Shown: positions 1 through 7,112 of the stretch, in pieces
How the letters are laid out: each line of letters opens with the position of its first letter
Position numbering within the stretch: the stretch's first letter is position 1
Assembly: GCA_002705485.1 (NCBI GenBank)
Contig: PAGT01000010.1
Span: forward strand, 1 to 11,965
Source of the DNA: Flavobacteriales bacterium
GTDB taxonomy: Bacteria > Bacteroidota > Bacteroidia > Flavobacteriales > Flavobacteriaceae
Length of the DNA stretch: 11,965 nt
Reading direction: 5' to 3'
Notes under the pieces: model-generated
Database searches by the model: none
Told to the model about the DNA's origin: nothing
Seen by the model: the letters and a program-made list of their open reading frames with translations, nothing else
Position numbers and translations under genes: made by a program

Positions 1-1754
1 TCATAAAAGTCTTTATTTGTTCCGTTGTAATAGAAATCAGCCTCAAATTTGGTTAGATTTTGTGTCTCAATGTTATTACCAAATCTCCAACCAATATTGG
101 TTTTCATAAAATCATGAAACCTGTAGCTGTTGTTAAAAAACAAGTAACTTGTATAAGTTCTAATTTTTTTAGTTTCTTTGAGCATTCTGTATCTAATGTT
201 AGCATTAAATCTCTGAGCATTTGTTAGGTTATAAATTCCAAGTTCATTTTGACTATAATAACGATCGACACCATACCAACCCAAACTAAATGTAAAACTT
301 CCTCTAAGTTCTTCTAGATTTAAAGAACCTCTAAAACCATTTTTTTCTGAGAATCTGGGAGCATAACTATTAAAAAATGAGGATTTAAAATTAAAATCTC
401 TTTTATTATCATACAGGTCAAAAATCAAAGAAGAATTGTTCGCGTTCGGACCAGTAGATCTGTTTACATTTGAATTCAAAAAGCTAATTGAAGAATAGTC
501 ATTTAAAAGTTGTTGACTTAGTGAGATGACGTTGAAATTTGTTAAAGGACTGATCATTTCTTTTCTTACTGAATTATCACTTTGTTTGATATAAACATAA
601 GCCTTATCTGTTATGGCATTTAAGAACCCAATACTTAATTTACGATCTGTTGTCCCCGTTATTTTCACGGAATTAATTAAGTCAGGTTTTTCATCGTAAT
701 CAATTAACTCCTCCCCATCTTTTATAAAATCTGATTCATTAAACTGAACTGATTGTCCAATTCGTCTACTATAAAAAAAATTTCCAGAGCCCCTTGAAAC
801 ATCAGCTTTTTTGAATAAGTCTGCACCTTCTGTAAAAAACGCTCTTCTTTCCTTAAACTGCTGTTCAAAAGGACTTAAATTTAATTCTCTATCGTCAAAG
901 GATATTTGACCAAAATCTGGGATCAATGTCATGTCAAATGTGAAACTATTACTTAAACCATATTTTAGATCAAGTCCTGCAGAGTATGAGGCGCTAGGAG
1001 ATGTACCTTTGCGACTATTGACCGAAGATTGTAAATAGGGATAAAAAAACAATCTAATGGGAGGCTCAATATTTTTTATATTTTTTAAAAGCCCCATGGA
1101 TTCATGGTATTTAAACACCCTTTTATCAACAGGATTCCATACAAAATCTCCGTTGAAATCAACTACTCTTCTGACAAAATTCAAGCCCCAGTTTTGAACA
1201 TCTTTTTTAGGGAATCGAATAGCACTGTATGGGATAAACATTTCAAGAGACCAACCACTTTCATTAAAATCTATTTTTGCATCAAATACGGTGTCATAAT
1301 TTACATCACCTTTATCACCAGATTGAAACAAATCCGCAATTGTACCTGCGCTGGTAACAAAAAATGAAAAATAATTTGATCGATCATCATACGTATCCAA
1401 TGAGATCCAAAACGCTTCACTTTTACTAAAAATCCCAATATCACGAGGTCCAAACTCTCTTGGAATATTATCTGGATTAGGATGATTTAATTGAGCTCCA
1501 ACATAAATAGCATTGTTATCATATCCAAAATACACTTTTGATTTATAATCATCGGGAAGTTTTTCTCCAGCTTTAGTTTCGGGTCTAATAAATGTAAAAC
1601 CCTCAGCAGGAGTAATCTTTTTCCATTCTGATTCATTTAACTTTCCATCAATATCCGGAGGATTAATGAACCTGTAAGCTTCAATGTTTTTTCTTGTTTG
1701 TGATTGGTTAGTAAAAAATGTAAAAAGTAATGTAATTAATAAAACTTTTCTCAA
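1..1754 (-). CDS. DUF5916 family outer-membrane-type protein with CBM9-like N-terminal domain (3' end outside window)
   Basis: I translated this frame by hand from the reverse strand. It stays open for 584 codons and runs off the window edge, so the C-terminus is missing; family members are usually about 700-850 residues. The best start is TTG at 1754: an in-frame TAA lies 12 codons upstream and no ATG or GTG intervenes. It gives a basic-hydrophobic Sec signal peptide (residues 1-19, ending ...NQSQ). Residues about 30-220 resemble the CBM9-like domain found at the start of these proteins (DGKLNESEW at 36-44). Residues 280-310 carry the family hallmark: DFGQ at 280-283, NLSPFE at 292-297, then a K-E-R-R-x-F-F-x-E-G run. 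Later residues alternate polar and aromatic, as in outer-membrane beta strands. The exact function of DUF5916 is unknown; a role in outer-membrane glycan or polymer handling is inference. It is divergent from the ADP-ribosylglycohydrolase gene, 57 bp away. Confidence 0.9.
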   Translation of the reverse strand, partial: MRKVLLITLLFTFFTNQSQTRKNIEAYRFINPPDIDGKLNESEWKKITPAEGFTFIRPETKAGEKLPDDYKSKVYFGYDNNAIYVGAQLNHPNPDNIPREFGPRDIGIFSKSEAFWISLDTYDDRSNYFSFFVTSAGTIADLFQSGDKGDVNYDTVFDAKIDFNESGWSLEMFIPYSAIRFPKKDVQNWGLNFVRRVVDFNGDFVWNPVDKRVFKYHESMGLLKNIKNIEPPIRLFFYPYLQSSVNSRKGTSPSASYSAGLDLKYGLSNSFTFDMTLIPDFGQISFDDRELNLSPFEQQFKERRAFFTEGADLFKKADVSRGSGNFFYSRRIGQSVQFNESDFIKDGEELIDYDEKPDLINSVKITGTTDRKLSIGFLNAITDKAYVYIKQSDNSVRKEMISPLTNFNVISLSQQLLNDYSSISFLNSNVNRSTGPNANNSSLIFDLYDNKRDFNFKSSFFNSYAPRFSEKNGFRGSLNLEELRGSFTFSLGWYGVDRYYSQNELGIYNLTNAQRFNANIRYRMLKETKKIRTYTSYLFFNNSYRFHDFMKTNIGWRFGNNIETQNLTKFEADFYYNGTNKDFY

Positions 1755-1811
1755 AATGAATGTATTGATTAATTTGTAAATTTAAATAAATAATTCAAAT
1801 ATTTTTTCATA
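1755..1811. promoter_or_regulatory. Divergent intergenic region, presumed to hold promoters for both flanking genes
   Basis: This 57-bp, almost purely A/T stretch separates the start codons of two divergent genes, so promoters for both should lie here or overlap the coding ends. I found no exact match to the Bacteroidota -7 box TAnnTTTG; the nearest sequence differs at one or more fixed positions. The call rests on gene arrangement, not on a recognised box. Confidence 0.35.
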
Positions 1812-3137
1812 ATGAAAAATGCTGCATTTTTATTTATTTTTTTACTTACATCATGTACCACTTCTATAAAAGAGACAGTTAATGTACCCTTTTCTGAGAA
1901 GATTGATTACAAAGATTATTCCCCAAATGAGTCAGATATCATTATTTCTAGATCGAATTATTATGATAAATTATATGGATTTTGGCTTGGACAATGCATA
2001 GCAAATTGGACTGGGCTTTCAACTGAAAATGATAAAATCGGTAATGTAGGTGGTTCAAAATCAGGTGATTTTTACACAAGGAAAGATTGGGGAGGGGTTT
2101 CATCTAGGACAGAAAAAAAAATAGATTTTGTTTTCAAAGAACTTGATGAAATTTGGGGAGCCGATGACGATACTGATATTGAATACATGTATCAATTTCT
2201 AACAACACAAAACTCGAATATTCTCACACCTAAAACAATACAAGAGGGATGGTTGAAACACATCAAGCATGAAGAACAAAATTATTTATGGGTTTCAAAC
2301 CAAAAGGCCTTTGATTTAATGAAAGATGGGGTTTTTCCCCCTGAAACAGGCAGTTCAAAACTCAATGAGTTTTATGAAATGATAGATGCCCAATTGACAA
2401 CAGAAATTTTTGGTCTATTCTCCCCATCCAGAGAAGATTTTGCTTTGAAACTTTCACATTTACCAATTAGGACAACGGCTAGAGAAAACGCTGCTTGGAT
2501 TTCAGAGTTTTATGTTACTATGCACTCCTTAGCTTCTAGTGTAGATCAAACTCTCAACATGAAAGATCAAATTATGTGGCTTTCTGAAGAATCAAGAGTT
2601 GTTCTTCCAAATGACTCTTACGCATCAAAAATGTATGATTTTGTAAAAGAAAAATATAATTCAAAAATACCATGGGAACAAGCAAGGGATTCTGTCTACT
2701 ATCGATATCAAGTAAATCAAAAAGATGGTTATGATATAACTTCAAAAAATTTTGGTTGTAATGGTTGTTTTGCTGCTGGAATTAATTTTGCAGCAAGTTT
2801 AGTGAGTTTGTTTTATGGAGAAGGAGATTATAAAGAAACTATTAAAATAGGGACTTTGTGTGGATGGGATTCTGACAACCCTACATCAACTTGGGGAGGT
2901 TTAATAGGTTTTATGATTGGTAAAGATAAGATTGAAGAAATTTTTGATAGAAAATTTTCTAATTCGTACAATATTCACAGAACAAGACAAAATTTCCCAA
3001 ATAATGGAATTGACACCTTTGAAAACATGTCGCTTCAAGGAATACATATTATCGACCGTATCATTCAATCGGATCTTGAAGGAGGGGTTGATAAAGTAAA
3101 TGATTTATGGTATGTTCCTAAAAACAAAACCCAATAA
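1812..3137 (+). CDS. ADP-ribosylglycohydrolase (DraG/ARH) family lipoprotein
   Basis: The 441-residue protein begins with a lipoprotein signal peptide whose lipobox L-T-S-C puts the modified cysteine at residue 15, so the mature enzyme should sit in the envelope rather than the cytoplasm. The catalytic fold starts near residue 49. YDKLYGFWLGQCIANWTGL (51-69) is the family's N-terminal helix, DDDTDIE (118-124) is the first acidic metal-binding motif, and GWDSDN (351-356) in a Gly/Ala-rich context matches the second, GGDxDT-like motif of the binuclear metal site. Known members remove ADP-ribose from proteins or small molecules, or hydrolyse related N-glycosides. The substrate cannot be read from sequence, and the W and N substitutions in GWDSDN suggest a subfamily distinct from DraG. 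No K-D-D type surface signal follows the cysteine, so a periplasm-facing location is more likely. The gene converges on a membrane-protein gene 14 bp away. Confidence 0.88.
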   Translation: MKNAAFLFIFLLTSCTTSIKETVNVPFSEKIDYKDYSPNESDIIISRSNYYDKLYGFWLGQCIANWTGLSTENDKIGNVGGSKSGDFYTRKDWGGVSSRTEKKIDFVFKELDEIWGADDDTDIEYMYQFLTTQNSNILTPKTIQEGWLKHIKHEEQNYLWVSNQKAFDLMKDGVFPPETGSSKLNEFYEMIDAQLTTEIFGLFSPSREDFALKLSHLPIRTTARENAAWISEFYVTMHSLASSVDQTLNMKDQIMWLSEESRVVLPNDSYASKMYDFVKEKYNSKIPWEQARDSVYYRYQVNQKDGYDITSKNFGCNGCFAAGINFAASLVSLFYGEGDYKETIKIGTLCGWDSDNPTSTWGGLIGFMIGKDKIEEIFDRKFSNSYNIHRTRQNFPNNGIDTFENMSLQGIHIIDRIIQSDLEGGVDKVNDLWYVPKNKTQ

Positions 3138-3151
3138 TAAATTTTTAAAAA

Positions 3152-3910
3152 TTAAGATAATGGGATACTAAACCTATCCTCAAGCTTAGATTTTAAAGAC
3201 TTTAGAGAAGATAAATAGTTCTTTAAACTCATAATTCTCAAATTAATTCGAAATGACCTATCCTCTAAAAGGTTTTTTAATTTGAGATCTTTTTTGTAAT
3301 TAAAAATTTCATCTCTAGTTATTGACTTGGTTGAATTGTCTCTCTGATTTTCAACCCATAAAAAAATCTTGTCTGAATTGGCCTTCAGCAGGCTCTCATT
3401 AACTTCGACTCGTTTTTTTTTTGTAACATAAACAGATTCAATATCCTCCCTAATTGAAGAATCTTCTATATTTAACAAAAGTCCTTTTGATATCAGTGAT
3501 TTGAAATAAATCTCATTCTGGGCAAAAGTATTCCACCAGGTTATCATCCACAAGTATAAGTTGTCATAGTCGGAATCATTAGTCCAGTATCTTAACTTGC
3601 CATCTTCTAAATAACTATGGCCAAACGGATGTTTATTATGCCAATTAATTAAGTTGACTTTATTCAAAAAATCGTAGTTATTTAAAATACTATCATTAAC
3701 AATTTGCATGTTTTGCAATTGTTTCAAGTGTTCGTCACAATAGTTGATGTTTGTTTGAATTTCATAAGAAAGAGTAGCTATGGATTCATTGATTTCCCTC
3801 AACTCTCTTTTTTCATCTGAAAGTCTTTGAATATAAAAAGAAATTAAAATACCGATAACTATTACAGCAAACTCTAAAGAATACTTAAAAAAAAGTTCTT
3901 TTTTTCTCAA
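3152..3910 (-). CDS. Single-pass membrane protein with coiled-coil region, DUF6090-like
   Basis: The 252-residue protein has a basic N-terminus (MRKKELFFK), one transmembrane helix at about residues 11-27 (E-F-A-V-I-V-I-G-I-L-I-S-F), and then a long charged, helix-rich domain. The signature 'E followed by a V-x-I-G-I-L-I-x-F/L helix, then a polar E/R/K/N segment' resembles the Bacteroidota DUF6090 family, whose role is unknown. Residues 30-70 (S-D-E-K-R-E-L-R-E-I-N-E-S...) look like a coiled coil, and the C-terminus is again Leu/Lys rich. The short N-terminus before the helix suggests that the large domain could face the periplasm. The gene lies 32 bp downstream of the NTF2-like lipoprotein gene on the same strand, so the two may be co-transcribed. 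Family assignment is by pattern recall only. Confidence 0.6.
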   Translation of the reverse strand: MRKKELFFKYSLEFAVIVIGILISFYIQRLSDEKRELREINESIATLSYEIQTNINYCDEHLKQLQNMQIVNDSILNNYDFLNKVNLINWHNKHPFGHSYLEDGKLRYWTNDSDYDNLYLWMITWWNTFAQNEIYFKSLISKGLLLNIEDSSIREDIESVYVTKKKRVEVNESLLKANSDKIFLWVENQRDNSTKSITRDEIFNYKKDLKLKNLLEDRSFRINLRIMSLKNYLSSLKSLKSKLEDRFSIPLS

Positions 3911-3942
3911 AATTTAATACTCGAATTAGCTAAAATCGTATT

Positions 3943-4455
3943 CTATTGATATAAGCCTCTTTTAGCAGATCCCCACCACTGTAACTTTCCGTCAACTATA
4001 TAATACCATTCCTCATAAATTTCATCAGAGGCTGTTGTAAATCTGGCACTAACCCATTCTCCATCATCATTCCATTCATTTGGATCCTCTGATTTAGATA
4101 CTTTTATAGAAAAAGCAAAATCCATAACCCATGACCATTCCTTACCTTCAGCAGTATTTTGAATATAATCATCTTCAATTGCTTTAACAAACTCCTCGGG
4201 ACCATTAGAGACTCTACCATCGTCGTGATATAAAGTTGCGTCAGAGGATACTAATGATTTCAATGTCTCATAATCACGATTTATCCATGCATTATCGATT
4301 TTTTTTACTACATCGACTGATTGATCACCACCAATTGAAATAGTTTGGCCAGTTCTTTGAACAAAACCATTTGACGGCTCATCACAGTCACATGGAACAT
4401 TATTTTGACAAGAAATAAAAATTAAAGCAAGTACTGTATATATAATTTGTTTCAT
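3943..4455 (-). CDS. NTF2-like (SnoaL/DUF4440-type) lipoprotein
   Basis: The 170-residue protein has a short lipoprotein signal peptide ending F-I-S-C, with the cysteine at residue 16. Two more Cys follow closely (P-C-D-C). The rest fits one NTF2-like cone fold. It starts with a helix V-V-K-K-I-D-N-A-W-I-N-R-D-Y-E-T-L (about 49-65), then S-S-D-A-T-L-Y-H-D-D-G-R and a helix with N-G-P-E-E-F, and ends in Trp-rich strands (E-W-Y-Y-I-V-D-G-K-L-Q-W-W). The fold hosts many small enzymes and binding proteins, so it does not fix a function. No clear catalytic dyad can be named. The gene heads a probable two-gene unit with the DUF6090-like gene and is divergent from the DUF4396 gene. A second NTF2-like exported protein is encoded about 0.5 kb away. 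Confidence 0.75.
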   Translation of the reverse strand: MKQIIYTVLALIFISCQNNVPCDCDEPSNGFVQRTGQTISIGGDQSVDVVKKIDNAWINRDYETLKSLVSSDATLYHDDGRVSNGPEEFVKAIEDDYIQNTAEGKEWSWVMDFAFSIKVSKSEDPNEWNDDGEWVSARFTTASDEIYEEWYYIVDGKLQWWGSAKRGLYQ

Positions 4456-4551
4456 TTATTTTTAATTTTAGATAGTTAAATTTAAACATTAAATATTTTA
4501 GAAAAAATACTTTCGAGTTATTTAATCTCAAAAAACTAAACAAGAAAGAGT
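4456..4551. promoter_or_regulatory. Divergent intergenic region between NTF2-like lipoprotein and DUF4396 genes
   Basis: This 96-bp A/T-rich gap lies between two divergent start codons and should contain promoters for both. A TACTTTCG at 4508-4515 differs at one fixed position from the Bacteroidota -7 consensus TAnnTTTG on the plus strand, but I see no well-placed -33 TTG. The purine run AAGAAAGAG at 4542-4550, directly before the TTG start, could assist ribosome binding. Confidence 0.35.
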
Positions 4552-4971
4552 TTGAATTGGAAATGTAAACATACTTGGAAAAAAGCACAAGTAAATACTC
4601 TTTGGTGTTTAATTGGGTGTTCAATAGGTGATTTCGGAACCATTCTGTATTTTCAAAATATTGATCATGCCTGGAGTACATTTCAAGTAATGAGCTTAGC
4701 CGTAATTAATGGTCTTTTGACTTCCATTTTACTAGAAACAATAATTTTGGCAAAACAAATGGATATATCAAGTGCACTGAAGACCGCTTTAGGAATGAGT
4801 TTTATTTCGATGTTGGCTATGGAAATTTCAATGAATCTAACAGACTTTCTTCTCACTGGGGGAGCAATGTTGAATTTTTGGGTAGTTCCAATAATGCTTA
4901 TAGCAGGATTCGTAACTCCACTACCCTACAATTATTGGAGGTTAAAAAAATACAATCAAAGTTGTCATTAG
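4552..4971 (+). CDS. DUF4396 domain membrane protein
   Basis: The 139-residue protein has about four hydrophobic segments (roughly 16-34, 46-66, 76-94 and 106-125). The N-terminal stretch H-T-W-K-K-A-x-x-N-T-L-W-C-L-I-G-C-S-I-G-D-F-G-T (7-30), with its C-L-x-G-C-x-I-G-D core, is what I recognise as DUF4396, and the whole protein is about the length of that domain. The function is unknown. Conserved Cys/His in the first helix, polar residues inside helices (E62, E91, D98) and a C-terminal C-H invite a metal or redox hypothesis, but this is inference. The start is TTG: an in-frame TAA lies at 4537-4539, no ATG intervenes, and the next Met is residue 47, after the signature motif. The gene is convergent with the next gene, with 6 bp between stops. 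Confidence 0.8.
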   Translation: MNWKCKHTWKKAQVNTLWCLIGCSIGDFGTILYFQNIDHAWSTFQVMSLAVINGLLTSILLETIILAKQMDISSALKTALGMSFISMLAMEISMNLTDFLLTGGAMLNFWVVPIMLIAGFVTPLPYNYWRLKKYNQSCH

Positions 4972-4977
4972 AACAAA

Positions 4978-5514
4978 CTATAAAGAATCAATAGCATAAA
5001 GTTTCCAATCTCCAGAGATTTTTTTGTAGTAATACAAACCAATTCCAGTATGGATTTTGTTGTATCCAAAATCAAATCTGTTGTAAGTTACCTTAATTAA
5101 ACAACGATCCTTAGAAGTTTCATAAAATTCATATGAATCCAAAAGAGAATACCTATATCCAGCTTGTATTTGGTCTTCTCTAATTGTTTTATAATATTTA
5201 ATAAGACTTTCTTTACCGTTGGCTATTCTGGGTTGATTTGAGACATTAAATACAGCAGGATAGCTGAAAAAAGAAGCCAGTTTATCGTAATCTTTGTATT
5301 CAAAAGACTTACTGTAATTTTTCCATAAACTAACAATCAATTTCTCATTGTTCTGAGTAGTATTTGGGTTTGATGATTTTTTTAAGTCTATATTATCAAC
5401 TATTTTTTTTGCTTGTTTTAGAAAATTTTCAATTCCATTTTTTTTATTGGTTTGCGACTCTTGACCCAAAGAAACTAATGGGATAAATACTAATATTGTA
5501 ATTAATTTTCTCAT
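4978..5514 (-). CDS. Secreted NTF2-like protein
   Basis: The 178-residue protein has a Sec signal peptide (about 1-17, ending V-S-L-G before Q-E; cleavage just before Gln is common in Flavobacteriia) and no lipobox Cys. A polar linker rich in Asn/Lys/Ser follows, up to about residue 58. The C-terminal part looks like an NTF2-like domain: a helix with W-K-N-Y-S-K-S-F-E-Y-K-D-Y-D-K-L-A-S-F-F, then S-Y-P-A-V-F-N-V, then N-G-K-E-S-L-I-K-Y-Y, then strands ending G-L-Y-Y-Y-K-K-I-S-G-D-W-K-L-Y. The 'D-Y-x-x-L-x-S ... R-x-x-N-G-x-E' order also occurs in the lipoprotein at 3943-4455, suggesting distant paralogy. The gene lies 29 bp downstream of the MFS transporter gene on the same strand, so the pair is probably transcribed together. 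No substrate can be inferred. Confidence 0.7.
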   Translation of the reverse strand: MRKLITILVFIPLVSLGQESQTNKKNGIENFLKQAKKIVDNIDLKKSSNPNTTQNNEKLIVSLWKNYSKSFEYKDYDKLASFFSYPAVFNVSNQPRIANGKESLIKYYKTIREDQIQAGYRYSLLDSYEFYETSKDRCLIKVTYNRFDFGYNKIHTGIGLYYYKKISGDWKLYAIDSL

Positions 5515-5543
5515 TTTTTGATTTACTAGTTCTAATACGTAAT

Positions 5544-6812
5544 CTAAATTATAGAATTTTTTAATCTCTTGAACATAATTGAAGACATTAGACCTAAGAC
5601 GGAAAACATGGCCAATATGAAAAAAACAATTTGGTGACCATAAATTCCAGGATATCTATCCAAAAGGTACCCGAAAGCAGGTGTTGCAAAAATGTCAGGA
5701 GTATATCCAATAACTGATATAATACCGACCGCTGTTCCAGTGTAAATCAGAGGAATTTTACCTTCCTGCATGATTGAAAAATACAAAGCTCTAATTGCAT
5801 AAGTGCCGGTTGCAACAATGATTAATGAAAAATAAAAAATCACATTCATATTAACCTGTATTAAACCAGATGAGAATAATGAAGAACCGATCAACATGAC
5901 AACAAAGCCCGTAATGATAAAATCAATATGGTTTGATTTTAAAGCAATAATTGAAATCAAAAAACAAACTAGTGGTCTCAAATACAACTGAAGTGAACCA
6001 ATATTTGCTGATTCAAGCTGATCAAACATCATTACATCTGAAGCGTAAAGAGAATATATATCGGTAACCTTGTAACCCATATAGGCTGAAATAATGATTA
6101 ACATAATCAACCATACTGATCTAATTTTTAATACCTCTTTTATGTTATTAAAAGAAATTTTTTTGGTTGATTCATTTTGTTGTTTGGAGTTATTGGAATC
6201 CATTAAATAATAAACCAATATACCTGTAATAAAAACAACAGCTGATGAAAAAATAATTACATTTCTGAACGATTCTTTTCTTTCAACAAGGGTTGCAGTT
6301 TTTATATCAGAAGTTAGAAAAACTGAGAAAATAAGAACTCCAATACTTCCAAAAGAAGCAGCAACCAAACCTCTTCCTCCATCTAAAAAACCAAAAGCCT
6401 TTCCTTGATTTTCAGTTCCACCCCATACTCGTGTGGCTTTAATCATTGCCCCCCAGAAAAGAAAAATAGTGGTAAATCCCCAGTACCCATACAATATTTG
6501 TAGTATTATATATGAAGGGTAAGTTGCCATTACAAGGCCACCAAATGAGGTAAAAAACAAAGAGATAGCAATAAGATTTTTTGGCTGGTACCGATCCGAA
6601 ATTATACCCCCATACACATATGAAAGTAATGCAACAATTCCATATATTGAAAATAAACTCCCAAGTTCTAGATTGGTTAAATTAAACACATCTAAGAATG
6701 TAGGTCTAAAAATTCTAGCTAATACATATGGAAGCATAAAAATCAATTCACCTGAGAGAATTAATAATATTATACTTAAATAACTTCCTCTTTTATTTTG
6801 ATCCTTTTCCAA
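5544..6812 (-). CDS. Major facilitator superfamily (MFS) transporter
   Basis: The 422-residue protein is strongly hydrophobic, with about twelve predicted membrane segments and a central Asn/Ser/Lys-rich cytoplasmic loop (about 205-228) separating two six-helix halves. The usual MFS motif A appears after the second helix as Y-G-G-I-I-S-D-R-Y-Q-P-K (67-78). The segment W-G-G-T-E-N-Q-G-K-A-F-G-F-L-D-G-G-R-G-L (130-149) resembles the conserved loop and fifth helix seen in organic-anion type MFS carriers. R36, R127, R147 and R279 lie in or near membrane segments and could bind an anionic substrate, which is inference. The length is normal for the superfamily. The nearest clue to substrate is the downstream secreted NTF2-like gene, which is not informative. 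It is divergent from the micro-gene pair, 71 bp away. Confidence 0.88.
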   Translation of the reverse strand: MEKDQNKRGSYLSIILLILSGELIFMLPYVLARIFRPTFLDVFNLTNLELGSLFSIYGIVALLSYVYGGIISDRYQPKNLIAISLFFTSFGGLVMATYPSYIILQILYGYWGFTTIFLFWGAMIKATRVWGGTENQGKAFGFLDGGRGLVAASFGSIGVLIFSVFLTSDIKTATLVERKESFRNVIIFSSAVVFITGILVYYLMDSNNSKQQNESTKKISFNNIKEVLKIRSVWLIMLIIISAYMGYKVTDIYSLYASDVMMFDQLESANIGSLQLYLRPLVCFLISIIALKSNHIDFIITGFVVMLIGSSLFSSGLIQVNMNVIFYFSLIIVATGTYAIRALYFSIMQEGKIPLIYTGTAVGIISVIGYTPDIFATPAFGYLLDRYPGIYGHQIVFFILAMFSVLGLMSSIMFKRLKNSII

Positions 6813-6883
6813 TTAATTCTTAAAATTAATTTTATTAAATTATTATAAATTTTCAATTATAAAAAAAATATAAAGAATTGTTT
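6813..6883. promoter_or_regulatory. Divergent A/T-only gap between MFS gene and micro-gene pair
   Basis: This 71-bp stretch has almost no G or C and separates the MFS start codon from the first small plus-strand gene, so it should carry both promoters. No exact TAnnTTTG box was found on either strand. The only purine-rich run before the small gene is AAAGAA at about 6872-6877. Confidence 0.3.
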
Positions 6884-7012
6884 ATGAAACTATTTGACCT
6901 TTCACATTTTAAAGAAAACTGCCCAACAGAAGCTAAAAATTATTTTAAAGAAATAATTATGAAACTCGAAAAAATTGAAGAAAAATTAGAAAAAATTGAA
7001 GAAAAAATTTAA
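6884..7012 (+). CDS. 42-residue amphipathic helical peptide (small ORF)
   Basis: ATG at 6884 opens a 42-codon frame ending TAA at 7010-7012. The N-terminal half (MKLFDLSHFKENCPTEAKNY) is mixed, with one Cys. The C-terminal half is two near-identical heptads (K-L-E-K-I-E-E, twice, then K-I), with Leu/Ile at heptad positions and Glu/Lys elsewhere, so it should form a charged amphipathic helix or short coiled coil. The heptads arise from a 21-bp tandem duplication at DNA level. The last 17 bp overlap the next gene in another frame, suggesting translational coupling. I do not recognise a family. It fills an otherwise empty gap, has a sensible ATG and sits directly before a convincing membrane micro-protein, but such a short low-complexity frame in A/T-rich DNA could be chance. 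Confidence 0.5.
   Translation: MKLFDLSHFKENCPTEAKNYFKEIIMKLEKIEEKLEKIEEKI
6968..7009 (+). repeat. Two tandem 21-bp units
   Basis: GAAAAAATTGAAGAAAAA (18 bp) begins at 6968 and again at 6989, giving a 21-bp period, exactly seven codons. The last three bases differ (TTA versus ATT). In the first small frame the units encode successive heptads. The second copy also supplies TTG at 6996, the start of the overlapping downstream gene. The equivalent TTG of the first copy (6975) is followed in frame by TAG at 6987-6989. Confidence 0.85.
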
Positions 7013-7112
7013 TAAAAGCTTAATTGTTGTTTTGATAATTTTAGGAATTCTCTACTTGTGGGCTGAGTTAGGTGTTGGAATTTTTTTTCAAAATACCTGG
7101 GGAGGAAGTTAA
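6996..7112 (+). CDS. 38-residue single-pass membrane peptide (small ORF)
   Basis: The frame starts at TTG 6996, two codons after an in-frame TAG (6987-6989), and ends TAA at 7110-7112. The product has a basic N-terminus (MKKKFNKS), one strong transmembrane helix (L-I-V-V-L-I-I-L-G-I-L-Y-L-W, 9-22) and an ordered tail A-E-L-G-V-G-I-F-F-Q-N-T-W-G-G-S. Positive residues precede the helix, so an N-in, C-out topology is expected. The sharply protein-like composition in a non-shadow gap supports a real gene; the E-L-x-V-G-I-F...G-S tail feels familiar from small Flavobacteriia membrane proteins, but I cannot verify that. It overlaps the upstream 42-codon gene by 17 bp, and its stop interlocks with the stop of the convergent photolyase-like gene. 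Function unknown. Confidence 0.65.
   Translation: MKKKFNKSLIVVLIILGILYLWAELGVGIFFQNTWGGS

Noticed and set aside
1104..1367. 87-codon plus-strand frame inside the DUF5916 gene
   Set aside because: It lies wholly antisense to a well-supported coding frame and its translation shows no family or signal features.
2917..3099. 60-codon plus-strand frame in the 3' part of the ADP-ribosylglycohydrolase gene
   Set aside because: It is an alternative frame of a convincing gene with no start context or recognisable product.
3140..3153. Perfect 14-bp A/T palindrome between the convergent stops
   Set aside because: It has no G or C, so the hairpin would be very weak; it is expected by chance in such A/T-rich DNA and is not a convincing terminator.
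4400..4681. 93-codon minus-strand frame across the divergent gap and the DUF4396 start
   Set aside because: It overlaps the N-terminus of the lipoprotein gene and runs antisense to DUF4396; the Phe/Tyr/Asn-rich translation is typical of A/T-rich shadow frames.
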